A stretch of 64,000 nucleotides of DNA from Odiellus spinosus (lineage: Eukaryota; Arthropoda; Arachnida; Opiliones; Phalangiidae). Location of the stretch: assembly GCA_963920705.1 (NCBI GenBank), contig CAWUCO010000207.1, positions 2,108,001 to 2,172,000 on the forward strand, in the 5' to 3' direction. Each line of letters starts with the position of its first letter. Within the stretch, counting starts at the first letter, position 1. The translations under genes were made by a program, and so were the position numbers. The notes beneath the pieces are model-generated. The model saw only the letters and a list, made by a program, of their open reading frames with translations. It made no database searches and was not told the origin of the DNA. Shown piece after piece: positions 23,617-37,070 of the stretch.

Positions 23617-24013
23617 GCAAACTATCGTCATTTTTCGTTTTAAACAATAATAACCACATTTTTCATTTTTAGCTCAAATAACCTACTTTTTCGTTTTATG
23701 CCAAAGTAGCCACTTTTATTATTTTTAGCCCAGAAGACATATTTTTCATTTTTAGCAAAAATCACTTTATTTTTGGTTTCTCGACGAGATAACCTAATTT
23801 TCATTTTAAGGCAAAATATCGTCATTTTTCGTTTTAAACAATAATAACCACATTTTTCATTTTTAGGTCAAATAACCTACTTTTTCGTTTTATGCCAAAG
23901 TAGCCGCATTTATTATTTTAAGCCCAGAAGACATATTTTTCATTTTTAGCAAAAATCACTTAATTTTTGGTTTCTAGACGAGATAACCTAATTTTCATTT
24001 TAAGGCAAACTAT

Positions 24014-27000
24014 CGTCATTTTTCGTTTTAAACAATAATAACCACATTTTTCATTTTTAGCTCAAATAACCTACTTTTTCGTTTTATGCCAAAGTAGCCA
24101 CTTTTATTATTTTTAGCCCAGAAGACATATTTTTCATTTTTAGCAAAAATCACTTTATTTTTGGTTTCTCGACGAGATAACCTAATTTTCATTTTAAGGC
24201 AAAATATCGTCATTTTTCGTTTTAAACAATAATAACCACATTTTTCATTTTTAGCTCAAATAACCTAATTTTGTTTTAAGCCAAAGTAGCCTCATTAATT
24301 ATTTTTAGCCCAGAAGATCTATTTTTCATTTTTAGCAAAAATCACTTAATTTTTGGTTTTTAGACGAGATAACCTAATTTTCAATTTAAGGCAAAATATC
24401 GTCATTTTTCTTTTTAAACAATAATAACCACAATATTAATTATTAGCTCAAATAACTTACTTTTTCGTTTTAAGCCAAAGTAGCCACATTTATTATTTTT
24501 AGCCCAGAAGACATATTTTTCATTTTTAGCAAAAATCACTTAATTTTTGGTTTCTAGACGAGATAACCTAATTTTCATTTTATGGCAAAATATCGTCATT
24601 TTTCGTTTTAAACAATAATAACCACATTTTTCATTTTTAGGTCAAATAACCTACTTTTTCGTTTTATGCCAAAGTAGCCACATTTATTATTTTTAGCACA
24701 GAAGACGTATTTTTCATTTTTAGCAAAAATCACTTAATTTTTGGTTTCTAGACGAGATAACCTAATTTTCATTTTAAAGCAAACTATAGTCATTTTTCAT
24801 TTTAAATAATAATAACCACATTTTTCATTTTTAGCTCAAATAACCTACTTTTTCGTTTTATGCCAAAGTAGCCGCATTTATTATTTTTAGCCCAGATGAC
24901 ATATTTTTCATTTCTAGCAAAAATCACTTAATTTTTGGTTTCTAGACGAGATAACCTAATTTTCATTTTAAAGCAAACTATCGTCATTTTTCATTTTAAA
25001 TAATAATAACCACATTTTTCATTTTTAGCTCAAATAACCTACTTTTTCGTTTTATGCCAAAGTAGCCGCATTTATTATTTTTAGCCCAGATGACATATTT
25101 TTCATTTCTAGCAAAAATCACTTAATTTTTGGTTTCTAGACGAGATAACCTAATTTTCAATTTAAAGCAAAATATCATCATTTTTCGTTTTAAACAATAA
25201 TAACCACATTTTTCATTTTTAGCTCAAATAACCTACTTTTTCGTTTTATGCCAAATCAGCCGCATTTATTATTTTTAGCCCAGATGACATAAGTTTCATT
25301 TCTAGCAAAAATCACTTAATTTTTGGTTTCTAGACGAGATAACCTAATTTTCAATTTAAAGCAAAATATCATCATTTTTCGTTTTAAACAATAATAACCA
25401 CATTTTTCATTTTTAGCTCAAATAACCTACTTTTTCGTTTTATGCCAAAGTAGCCGCATTTATTATTTTTAGCCCAGAAGACATATTTTTCATTTTTAGC
25501 AAAAATCACTTAATTTTTTGGTTTCTAGACGAGATAACCTAATTTTCATTTTAAGGCAAAATATCGTCATTTTTCGCTTTAAACAATAATAACCACATTT
25601 TTCATTTTTAGCTCAAATAACCTACTTTTTCGTTTTATGCCAAAGTAGCCGCATTTATTATTTTTAGCCCAGAAGACATATTTTTCATTTTTATTAAAAA
25701 TCACTTAATTTTTGGCTTCTAGACGAGATAACCTAATTTTCATTTTAAGGAAAATATCGTCATTTTTCGTTTTAAACAATAATAACCACATTTTTCATTT
25801 TTAGCTCAAATAACCTACTTTTTTGTTTTAAGCCAAAGTAGCCTCATTAATTATTTTTAGCCCAGAAGATCTATTTTTCATTTTTAGCAAAAATCACTTA
25901 ATTTTTGGTTTTTAGACGAGATAACCTAATTTTCAATTTAAAGCAAAATATCATCATTTTTCTTTTTAAACAATAATAACCACAATATTAATTATTAGCT
26001 CAAATAACTTACTTTTTCTTTTTAAGCCAAAGTAGCCACATTTATTATTTTTAGCCCAGAAGACATATTTTTCATTTCTAGCAAAAATCACTTAATTTTT
26101 GGTTTCTAGACGAGATAACCTAATTTTCAATTTAAAGCAAAATATCATCATTTTTCGTTTTAAACAATAATAACCACATTTTTCATTTTTAGCTCAAATA
26201 ACCTACTTTTTCGTTTTATGCCAAAGTAGCCACTTTTATTATTTTTAGCCCAGAAGACATATTTTTCATTTTTAGCAAAAATCACTTTATTTTTGGTTTC
26301 TCGACGAGATAACCTAATTTTCATTTTAAGGCAAAATATCGTCATTTTTCGTTTTAAACAATAATAACCACATTTTTCATTTTTAGCTCAAATAACCTAA
26401 TTTTGTTTTAAGCCAAAGTAGCCTCATTAATTATTTTTAGCCCAGAAGATCTATTTTTCATTTTTAGCAAAAATCACTTAATTTTTGGTTTTTAGACGAG
26501 ATAACCTAATTTTCAATTTAAGGCAAAATATCGTCATTTTTCTTTTTAAACAATAATAACCACAATATTAATTATTAGCTCAAATAACTTACTTTTTCGT
26601 TTTAAGCCAAAGTAGCCACATTTATTATTTTTAGCCCAGAAGACATATTTTTCATTTTTAGCAAAAATCACTTAATTTTTGGTTTCTAGACGAGATAACC
26701 TAATTTTCATTTTATGGCAAAATATCGTCATTTTTCGTTTTAAACAATAATAACCACATTTTTCATTTTTAGGTCAAATAACCCACTTTTTCGTTTTATG
26801 CCAAAGTAGCCACATTTATTATTTTTAGCACAGAAGACGTATTTTTCATTTTTAGCAAAAATCACTTAATTTTTGGTTTCTAGACGAGATAACCTAATTT
26901 TCATTTTAAAGCAAACTATAGTCATTTTTCATTTTAAATAATAATAACCACATTTTTCATTTTTAGCTCAAATAACCTACTTTTTCGTTTTATGCCAAAG

Positions 27001-28490
27001 TAGCCGCATTTATTATTTTTAGCCCAGATGACATATTTTTCATTTCTAGCAAAAATCACTTAATTTTTGGTTTCTAGACGAGATAACCTAATTTTCATTT
27101 TAAAGCAAACTATCGTCATTTTTCATTTTAAATAATAATAACCACATTTTTCATTTTTAGCTCAAATAACCTACTTTTTCGTTTTATGCCAAAGTAGCCG
27201 CATTTATTATTTTTAGCCCAGATGACATATTTTTCATTTCTAGCAAAAATCACTTAATTTTTGGTTTCTAGACGAGATAACCTAATTTTCAATTTAAAGC
27301 AAAATATCATCATTTTTCGTTTTAAACAATAATAACCACATTTTTCATTTTTAGCTCAAATAACCTACTTTTTCGTTTTATGCCAAATCAGCCGCATTTA
27401 TTATTTTTAGCCCAGATGACATATTTTTCATTTCTAGCAAAAATCACTTAATTTTTGGTTTCTAGACGAGATAACCTAATTTTCAATTTAAAGCAAAATA
27501 TCATCATTTTTCGTTTTAAACAATAATAACCACATTTTTCATTTTTAGCTCAAATAACCTACTTTTTCGTTTTATGCCAAAGTAGCCGCATTTATTATTT
27601 TTAGCCCAGAAGACATATTTTTCATTTTTAGCAAAAATCACTTAATTTTTTGGTTTCTAGACGAGATAACCTAATTTTCAATTTAAAGCAAAATATCATC
27701 ATTTTTCGTTTTAAACAATAATAACCACATTTTTCATTTTTAGCTCAAATAACCTACTTTTTCGTTTTATGCCAAAGTAGCCGCATTTATTATTTTTAGC
27801 CCAGAAGACATATTTTTCATTTTTAGCAAAAATCACTTAATTTTTTGGTTTCTAGACGAGATAACCTAATTTTCATTTTAAGGCAAAATATCGTCATTTT
27901 TCGCTTTAAACAAAAATAACCACATTTTTCATTTTTAGCTCAAATAACCTACTTTTTCGTTTTATGCCAAAGTAGCCGCATTTATTATTTTTAGCCCAGA
28001 AGACATATTTTTCATTTTTAGCAAAAATCACTTAATTTTTGGCTTCTAGACGAGATAACCTAATTTTCATTTTAAGGAAAATATCGTCATTTTTCGTTTT
28101 AAACAATAATAACCACATTTTTCATTTTTAGCTCAAATAACCTACTTTTTTGTTTTAAGCCAAAGTAGCCTCATTAATTATTTTTAGCCCAGAAGATCTA
28201 TTTTTCATTTTTAGCAAAAATCACTTAATTTTTGGTTTTTAGACGAGATAACCTAATTTTCAATTTAAAGCAAAATATCATCATTTTTCTTTTTAAACAA
28301 TAATAACCACAATATTAATTATTAGCTCAAATAACTTACTTTTTCTTTTTAAGCCAAAGTAGCCACATTTATTATTTTTAGCCCAGAAGACATATTTTTC
28401 ATTTCTAGCAAAAATCACTTAATTTTTGGTTTCTAGACGAGATAACCTAATTTTCAATTTAAAGCAAAATATCATCATTTTTCGTTTTAA
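24014..28490 (+). repeat. 2132-bp (11-monomer) higher-order repeat, two copies
   Basis: Copy 1 is about 24014-26146 and copy 2 about 26147-28490. Shared markers are the CACTTTATTTTTGG monomer (24028 and 26160), AATTTTGTTTTAAGCC, TTTTATGGCAAAATATCG, GCACAGAAGACGTATTT, AACTATAGTC, the private CCAAATCAGCC (25251 and 27382), TTTGGCTTCTAGACG (25711 and about 28038) and AAGGAAAATATCG. From the CAATTTAAAGC monomer near 27661 onward the spacing rises to 2327, so copy 2 gained one monomer. Private differences: ACATAAGTTTC near 25288, TTTTATTAAAAATC near 25690. Confidence 0.82.
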
Positions 28491-30640
28491 ACAATAATAA
28501 CCATATTTTTCATTTTTAGCTCAAATAACCTACTTTTTCGTTTTATGCCAAAGTAGCCGCATTTATTATTTTTAGCCTAGAAGACATATTTTTCATTTTT
28601 AGTAAAAATCACTTAATTTTTGGTTTCTAGACGAGATAACCTAATTTTCATTTTAAGGCAAAATATCGTCATTTTTCGTTTTAAACAATAATAACCACAT
28701 TTTTCATTTTTAGCTCAAATAACCTACTTTTTTGTTTTAAGCCAAAGTAGCCTCATTAATTATTTTTAGCCCAGAAGATCTATTTTTCATTTTTAGCAAA
28801 AATCACTTAATTTTTGGTTTTTAGACGAGATAACCTAATTTTCAATTTAAGGCAAAATATCGTCATTTTTCTTTTTAAACAATAATAACCACAATATTAA
28901 TTATTAGCTCAAATAACTTACTTTTTCGTTTTAAGCCAAAGTAGCCGCATTTATTATTTTTAGCCCAGAAGACATATTTTTCATTTTTAGCAAAAATCAC
29001 TTAATTTTTGGTTTCTAGACGAGATAACCTAATTTTCATTTTAAGGCAAAATATCGTCATTTTTCGTTTTAAACAATAATAACCACATTTTTCATTTTTA
29101 GCTCAAATAACGTACTTTTTTGTTTTATGCCAAAGTAGCCGCATTTATTATTTTTAGCCCAGAAGACATATTTTTCATTTTTAGCAAAAATCACTTAATT
29201 TTTGGTTTCTAGACGAGATAACCTAATTTTCATTTTAAGGCAAACTATCGTCATTTTTCGTTTTAAACAATAATAATAACATTTTTCATTTTTAGCTCAA
29301 ATAACCTCATTTTCCGATTTAAGCCAAAATAGCCTCATTTATTATTTTTAGCCCAGAAGACATATTTTTCATTTTTAGCAAAAATCACTTAATTTTTGGT
29401 TTCTAGACGAGATAACCTAATTTTCATTTTAAGGCAAACTATCGTCATTTTTTGTTTTAAACAATTATAACCACATTTTTCATTTTTAGCTCAAATAAGC
29501 TACTTTTTCGTTTTATGCCAAAGTAGCCACTTTTATTATTTTTAGCCCAGAAGACATATTTTTCATTTTTAGCAAAAATCACTTTATTTTTGGTTTCTCG
29601 ACGAGATAACCTAATTTTCATTTTAAGGCAAAATATCGTCATTTTTCGTTTTAAACAATAATAACCACATTTTTCATTTTTAGGTCAAATAACCTACTTT
29701 TTCGTTTTATGCCAAAGTAGCCGCATTTATTATTTTTAGCCCAGAAGACATATTTTTCATTTTTAGCAAAAATCACTTAATTTTTGGTTTCTAGACGAGA
29801 TAACCTAATTTTCAATTTAAAGCAAAATATCATCATTTTTCGTTTTAAACAATAATAACCACATTTTTCATTTTTAGCTCAAATAACCTACTTTTTCGTT
29901 TTAAGCCAAAGTAGCCGCATTTATTATTTTTAGCCCAGAAGACATATTTTTCATTTTTAGCAAAAATCACTTAATTTTTTGGTTTCTAGACGAGATAACC
30001 TAATTTTCATTTTAAGGCAAAATATCGTCATTTTTCGCTTTAAACAATAATAACCACATTTTTCATTTTTAGCTCAAATAACCTACTTTTTCGTTTTATG
30101 CCAAAGTAGCCGCATTTATTATTTTTAGCCCAGAAGACATATTTTTCATTTTTAGCAAAAATCACTTAATTTTTGGTTTCTAGACGAGATAACCTAATTT
30201 TCATTTTAAGGAAAATATCGTCATTTTTCGTTTTAAACAATAATAACCACATTTTTCATTTTTAGCTCAAATAACCTACTTTTTTGTTTTAAGCCAAAGT
30301 AGCCTCATTAATTATTTTTAGCCCAGAAGATCTATTTTTCATTTTTAGCAAAAATCACTTAATTTTTGGTTTTTAGACGAGATAACCTAATTTTAATTTT
30401 AAGGCAAAATATCGTCATTTTTCGTTTTAAACAATAATAACCACATTTTTCATTTTTAGCTCAAATAACCTACTTTTTCTTTTTATGCCAAAGTAGCCAC
30501 ATTTATTATTTTTAGCCCAGAAGACAAATTTTTCATTTTTAGCAAAAATCACTTAATTTTTGGTTTCTAGACGAGATAACCTAATTTTCATTTTAAAGCA
30601 AACTATCGTCATTTTTCATTTTAAATAATAATAACCACAT
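28491..30640 (+). repeat. Mixed direct monomers between higher-order repeats
   Basis: Eleven or so monomers sharing types with both neighbours: CATTTTTAGTAAAAATC near 28600, the CACAATATTAATTATTAGC type near 28891, CGTACTTTTTTG near 29111, CCTCATTTTCCG near 29306, a CACTTTATTTTTGG monomer from 29457 with AAATAAGCTACTT, the GGTCAAATAACC type near 29683, and the AAGGAAAATATCG monomer near 30208. No clean internal period stood out beyond single monomers. Confidence 0.7.
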
Positions 30641-31039
30641 TTTTCATTTTTAGCTCAAATAACCTACTTTTTCGTTTTATGCCAAAGTAGCCGCATTGAT
30701 TATTTTTAGCCCAGATGACATATTTTTCATTTCTAGCAAAAATCACTTAATTTTTGGTTTCTAGACGAGATTACCTAATTTTCATTTTAAAGCAAACTAT
30801 CGTCATTTTTCGTTTTAAACAATAATAACCACATTTTTCATTTTTAGCTCAAATAACCTCATTTTCCGATTTAAGCCAAAATAGCCTCATTTATTATTTT
30901 TAGCCCAGAAGACATATTTTTCATTTCTAGCAAAAATCACTTAATTTTTGGTTTCTAGACGAGATAACCTAATTTTCATTTTAAAGCAAACTATCGTCAT
31001 TTTTCGTTTTAAACAATAATAACCACATTTTTCATTTTT

Positions 31040-33530
31040 AGCTCAAATAACCTCATTTTCCGATTTAAGCCAAAATAGCCTCATTTATTATTTTTAGCCC
31101 AGAAGACATATTTTTCATTTTTAGCAAAAATCACTTAATTTTTGGTTTCTAGACGAGATAACCTAATTTTCATTTTAAGGCAAAATATTGTCATTTTTCG
31201 TTTTAAACAATAATAACCACATTTTTCATTTTTAGGTCAAATAACCTACTTTTTCGTTTTATGCCAAAGTAGCCGCATTTATTATTTTTAGCCCAGAAGA
31301 CATATTTTTCATTTTTAGCAAAAATCACTTAATTTTTGGTTTCTAGACGAGATAACCTAATTTTCATTTTAAGGCAAACTATCGTCATTTTTCGTTTTAA
31401 ACAATAATAACCACATTTTTCATTTTTAGCTCAAATAACCTACTTTTTCGTTTTATGCCAAAGTAGCCAGTTTTATTATTTTTAGCCCAGAAGACATATT
31501 TTTCATTTTTAGCAAAAATCACTTTATTTTTGGTTTCTCGACGAGATAACCTAATTTTCATTTTAAGGCAAAATATCGTCATTTTTCGTTTTAAACAATA
31601 ATAACCACATTTTTCATTTTTAGCTCAAATAACCTACTTTTTTGTTTTAAGCCAAAGTAGCCTCATTAATTATTTTTAGCCCAGAAGATCTATTTTTCAT
31701 TTTTAGCAAAAATCACTTAATTTTTGGTTTTTAGACGAGATAACCTAATTTTAATTTTAAGGCAAAATATCGTCATTTTTCGTTTTAAACAATAATAACC
31801 ACATTTTTCATTTTTAGCTCAAATAACCTACTTTTTCGTTTTAAGCCAAAGTAACCTCATTAATTATTTTTAGCCCAGAAGATCTATTTTTCATTTTTAG
31901 CAAAAATCACTTAATTTTTTATTTCTAGACGAGATAACCTAATTTTAATTTTAAGGCAAAATATCGTCATTTTTCGTTTTAAACAATAATAACCACATTT
32001 TTCATTTTTAGCTCAAATAACGTACTTTTTTGTTTTATGCCAAAGTAGCCGCATTTATTATTTTTAGCCCAGAAGACATATTTTTCATTTTTAGCAAAAA
32101 ATCACTTAATTTTTGGTTTCTAGACGAGATAACCTAATTTTCATTTTAAGGACAAACTATCGTCATTTTTCGTTTTAAACAATAATAACCACATTTTTCA
32201 TTTTTAGCTCAAATAACCTCATTTTCCGATTTAAGCCAAAATAGCCTCATTTATTATTTTTAGCCCAGAAGACATATTTTTCATTTTTAGCAAAAATCAC
32301 TTAATTTTTGGTTTCTAGACGAGATAACCTAATTTTCATTTTAAGGCAAAATATCGTCATTTTTCGTTTTAAACAATAATAACCACATTTTTCATTTTTA
32401 GGTCAAATAACCTACTTTTTCGTTTTATGCCAAAGTAGCCGCATTTATTATTTTTAGCCCAGAAGACATATTTTTCATTTTTAGCAAAAATCACTTAATT
32501 TTTGGTTTCTAGACGAGATAACCTAATTTTCATTTTAAGGCAAACTATCGTCATTTTTCGTTTTAAACAATAATAACCACATTTTTCATTTTTAGCTCAA
32601 ATAACCTACTTTTTCGTTTTATGCCAAAGTAGCCACTTTTATTATTTTTAGCCCAGAAGACATATTTTTCATTTTTAGCAAAAATCACTTTATTTTTGGT
32701 TTCTCGACGAGATAACCTAATTTTCATTTTAAGGCAAAATATCGTCATTTTTCGTTTTAAACAATAATAACCACATTTTTCATTTTTAGCTCAAATAACC
32801 TACTTTTTTGTTTTATGCCAAAGTAGCCACATTGATTATTTTTAGCCCAGATGACATATTTTTCATTTCTAGCAAAAATCACTTAATTTTTGGTTTCTAG
32901 ACGAGATTACCTAATTTTCATTTTAAAGCAAACTATCGTCATTTTTCGTTTTAAACAATAATAACCACATTTTTCATTTTTAGCTCAAATAACCTCATTT
33001 TCCGATTTAAGCCAAAATAGCCTCATTTATTATTTTTAGCCCAGAAGACATATTTTTCATTTTTAGCAAAAATCACTTAATTTTTGGTTTCTAGACGAGA
33101 TAACCTAATTTTCATTTTAAGGCAAAATATTGTCATTTTTCGTTTTAAACAATAATAACCACATTTTTCATTTTTAGGTCAAATAACCTACTTTTTCGTT
33201 TTATGCCAAAGTAGCCGCATTTATTATTTTTAGCCCAGAAGACATATTTTTCATTTTTAGCAAAAATCACTTAATTTTTGGTTTCTAGACGAGATAACCT
33301 AATTTTCATTTTAAGGCAAACTATCGTCATTTTTCGTTTTAAACAATAATAACCACATTTTTCATTTTTAGCTCAAATAACCTACTTTTTCGTTTTATGC
33401 CAAAGTAGCCACTTTTATTATTTTTAGCCCAGAAGACATATTTTTCATTTTTAGCAAAAATCACTTTATTTTTGGTTTCTCGACGAGATAACCTAATTTT
33501 CATTTTAAGGCAAAATATCGTCATTTTTCG
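31040..33530 (+). repeat. Three copies of a three-monomer cassette
   Basis: The order CCTCATTTTCCG-type monomer, GGTCAAATAACC-type monomer, CACTTTATTTTTGG-type monomer occurs at about 31040-31590, 32210-32750 and 32985-33530, spacings 1166 and 776 bp (six and four monomers). The first and third copies also share AATATTGTCATT (31188 and 33130, spacing 1942) and are preceded by a GATTATTTTTAGCCCAGATG monomer (30696 and 32832, spacing 2136). The extra 194 bp before copy one is a duplicated CCTCATTTTCCG monomer near 30855. Confidence 0.75.
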
Positions 33531-35390
33531 TTTTAAACAATAATAACCACATTTTTCATTTTTAGCTCATATAACCTACTTTTTTGTTTTAAGCCAAAGT
33601 AGCCTCATTAATTATTTTTAGCCCAGAAGATCTATTTTTCATTTTTAGCAAAAATCACTTAATTTTTGGTTTTTAGACGAGATAACCTAATTTTCAATTT
33701 AAGGCAAAATATCGTCATTTTTCTTTTTAAACAATAATAACCACAATATTAATTATTAGCTCAAATAACTTACTTTTTCGTTTTAAGCCAAAGTAGCCAC
33801 ATTTATTATTTTTAGCCCAGAAGACATATTTATCATTTTTAGCAAAAATCACTTAATTTTTTGGTTTCTAGACGAGATAACCTAATTTTCATTTTAAGGC
33901 AAAATATCGTCATTTTTCGCTTTAAACAATAATAACCACATTTTTCATTTTTAGCTCAAATAACCTACTTTTTCGTTTTATGCCAAAGTAGCCGCATTTA
34001 TTATTTTTAGCCCAGAAGACATATTTTTCATTTCTAGCAAAAATCACTTAATTTTTGGTTTCTAGACGAGATAACCTAATTTTCATTTTAAAGCAAACTA
34101 TCGTCATTTTTAATTTTAAATAATAATAACCACATTTTTCATTTTTAGCTCAAATAACCTACTTTTTCGTTTTATGCCAAAGTAGCCGCATTTATTATTT
34201 TTAGCCCAGATGACATATTTTTCATTTCTAGCAAAAATCACTTAATTTTTGGTTTCTAGACGAGATAACCTAATTTTCATTTTAAGAAAAAACATCGTCA
34301 TTTTTCGTTTTAAACAATAATAACCACATTTTTCATTTTTAGCTCAAATAACCTACTTTTTCGTTTTATGCCAAAGTAGCCGCATTTATTATTTTTAGTC
34401 CAGATGACATATTTTTCATTTCTAGCAAAAATCACTTAATTTTTGGTTTCTAGACGAGATAACCTAATTTTCAATTTAAAGCAAAATATCATCATTTTTC
34501 GTTTTAAACAATAATAACCACATTTTTCATTTTTAGCTCAAATAACCTACTTTTTCGTTTTATGCCAAAGTAGCCTCTTTTATTATTTTTAGCCCAGAAG
34601 ACATATTTTTCATTTTTAGCAAAAATCACTTTATTTTTGGTTTCTAGACGAGATAACCTAATTTTCATTTTAAGAAAAAACATCGTCATTTTTCGTTTTA
34701 AACAATAATAACCACATTTTTCATTTTTAGCTCAAATAACCTACTTTTTCGTTTTATGCCAAAGTAGCCGCATTTATTATTTTTAGTCCAGATGACATAT
34801 TTTTCATTTCTAGCAAAAATCACTTAATTTTTGGTTTCTAGACGAGATAACCTAATTTTCAATTTAAAGCAAAATATCATCATTTTTCGTTTTAAACAAT
34901 AATAACCACATTTTTCATTTTTAGCTCAAATAACCTACTTTTTCGTTTTATGCCAAAGTAGCCGCATTTATTATTTTTAGCCCAGAAGACATATTTTTCA
35001 TTTTTTAGCAAAAATCACTTAATTTTTTGGTTTCTAGACGAGATAACCTAATTTTCATTTTAAGGCAAAATATCGTCATTTTTCGCTTTAAACAATAATA
35101 ACCACATTTTTCATTTTTAGCTCAAATAACCTACTTTTTTGTTTTATGCCAAAGTAGCCGCATTTATTATTTTTAGCCCAGAAGACATATTTTTCATTTT
35201 TAGCAAAAATCACTTAATTTTTGGTTTCTAGACGAGATAACCTAATTTTCATTTTAAGGAAAATATCGTCATTTTTCGTTTTAAACAATAATAACCACAT
35301 TTTTCATTTTTAGCTCAAATAACCTACTTTTTTGTTTTAAGCCAAAGTAGCCTCATTAATTATTTTTAGCCCAGAAGATCTATTTTTCAT

Positions 35391-36177
35391 TTTTAGCAAA
35401 AATCACTTAATTTTTGGTTTCTAGACGAGATAACCTAATTTTCATTTTAAGGCAAAATATCATCATTTTTCGTTTTAAACAATAATAACCACATTTTTCA
35501 TTTTTAGCTCAAAAAAACTATTTTTTTTAAGCCAAAGTAGCCTCATTTATTATTTCTAGCCCAGAAGATCTATTTTTCATTTTTAGCAAAAATCCCTTAA
35601 TTTTTGGTTTCTAGACGATATAACCTAATTTTAGTTTTAAGGCAAAATATCGTAATTTTTCGTTTTCAACAATAATAACCACATTTTTCATTTTTAGCTC
35701 AAATAGCCTACTTTTGTGTTTTATGCCAAAGTAGCCTCATTTATTATTTTTAGCCCAGAAGACATATTTTTCATTTTTAGCAAAAATCACATAATTTTTG
35801 GTTTCTAGACGAGATAACCTAATTTTCATTTTAAAGCAAACTATCGTCATTTTTCGTTTTAAATAATAATAACCACATTTCATTTTTAGCTCAAATAACT
35901 TTCTTTTTCGTTTTATGCCAAAGTAGCCGCATTTATTATTTTTAGCCCAGAAGACATATTTTTCATTTTTAGCAAAAATCACTTAATTTTTGGTTTCTAG
36001 ACGAGATAACCTAATTTTCAATTTAAGGCAAAATATCATCATTTTTCGTTTTAAACAATAATAACCACATTTTTCATTTTTCGCTCAAATAACCTAATTT
36101 TTTTTAAGCCAAAGTAGCCTCATTTATTATTTCTAGCCCAGAAGATCTATTTTTCATTTTTAGAAAAAATCCCTTAA
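35391..36177 (+). repeat. Left arm of large inverted repeat
   Basis: About 787 bp, the reverse complement of 37071-37858 with only a few mismatches. Paired landmarks are GACGATATAACC (near 35615) with GGTTATATCGTC (near 37624), TTTTCAACAATAATAACC with GGTTATTATTGTTGAAAA, AACTATTTTTTTTAAGCC with its complement, and AGAAAAAATCCCTTAA (ending 36177) with TTAAGGGATTTTTTCT (starting 37071). One-base T-run length differs near 36095/37150. The match fades beyond about 35391. These rare states occur only in this region, so pairing is specific and not just general satellite similarity. Confidence 0.88.
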
Positions 36178-37070
36178 TGAGGCTACTTTGGCTTAAAAAA
36201 AAATAGGTTTTTTGAGCTAAAAATGAAAAATGTGGTTATTATTGTTTAAAACTAAAAATGATGATATTTTGCCTTAAATTGAAAATTAGGTTATCTCGTC
36301 TAGAAACCAAAAATTAAGTGATTTTTGCTAAAAATGAAAAATATGTCTTCTGGGCTAAAAATAATAAATGAGGCTATTTTGGCATAAAACAAAAAAGTAG
36401 GTTATTTGAGCTAAAAATGAAAAATGTGGTTTATATTGTTTAAAACGAAAAATTACGATATTTTGCCTTAAAACTAAAATTAGGTTATCTCGTCTAGAAA
36501 CCAAAAATTAAGTGATTTTTGCTAAAAATGAAAAATAGAAATAATAAAATAAAAATGAAAAATAGAAATAATAAATGAGGCTACTTTGGCTTAAAAAAAT
36601 AGGTTATTTGAGCTAAAAATGAAAAATGTGGTTATTATTGTTTAAAACGAAAAATTATGATATTTTGCCTTAAATTGAAAATTAGGTTATCTCGCCTAGA
36701 AACCAAAAATTAAGTGATTTTTGCTAAAAATAATAAATGCGGCTACTTTGGCATAAAACGAAAAAGAAGGTTATTTGAGCTAAAAATGAAAAATGTGGTT
36801 ATTATTATTTAAAACGAAAAATGACGATAGTATGCTTTAAAATGAAAATTAGGTTATCTCGTCTAGAAACCAAAAATTAAGTTATTTTTGCTAAAAATGA
36901 AAAATATGTCTTCTGGGCTAAAAATAATAAATGCGGCTACTTTGGCATAAAACGAAAAAGAAGGTTATTTGAGCTAAAAATGAAAAATGTGGTTATTATT
37001 GTTTAAAACGAAAAATTACGTTATTTTGCCTTAAAACTAAAATTAGGTTATCTCGTCTAGAAACCAAAAA
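36178..37070 (-). repeat. Central spacer of the inverted repeat, satellite on minus
   Basis: About 893 bp of minus-orientation monomers between the two arms; the array switches strand at 36177/36178 (TCCCTTAA then TGAGGCTACTTTGG) and never switches back. It includes a scrambled stretch near 36530-36580, where GAAAAATAGAAATAATAAA-type pieces are repeated and half a monomer is missing, and a monomer near 36720-36740 that lacks subunit 4/3 sequence (TTTTTGCTAAAAATAATAAATG). Confidence 0.85.

Larger units (their letters stand above)
16251..36177 (+). repeat. Satellite block 9, about 20 kb direct array on plus
   Basis: About 103 monomers, all with the T-rich strand on plus and no inversion. Variants are interleaved: the CACTTTATTTTTGG subtype, the GGTCAAATAACC subtype, the CACAATATTAATTATTAGC subtype, the AGATCTATTTTTC subtype, the GAAAACATATTTTTCATTC subtype and the CAGATGACATATTT subtype. 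Their repeated order shows several nested duplications listed separately. No coding region is supported; the short minus-strand open frames here come from one monomer subtype (see rejected items). Confidence 0.93.

Noticed and set aside
16524-34689. Twelve 61-codon open frames on the minus strand (16524, 16912, 17492, 19624, 23640, 24028, 26160, 29457, 31397, 32563, 33339, 34504)
   Set aside because: Each is just one satellite monomer read on its A-rich strand, opened because a TAA is lost in that subtype. The 194-bp period shifts frame from one monomer to the next, there is no promoter or ribosome-site context, and the reading is low-complexity Lys/Asn-rich sequence with the 28-bp subunit period.
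36530-36585. Possible unique insertion around 36530-36585
   Set aside because: The sequence consists of fragments of subunits 3 and 4 (GAAAAATAGAAATAATAAA pieces) repeated out of order; there is no foreign sequence.
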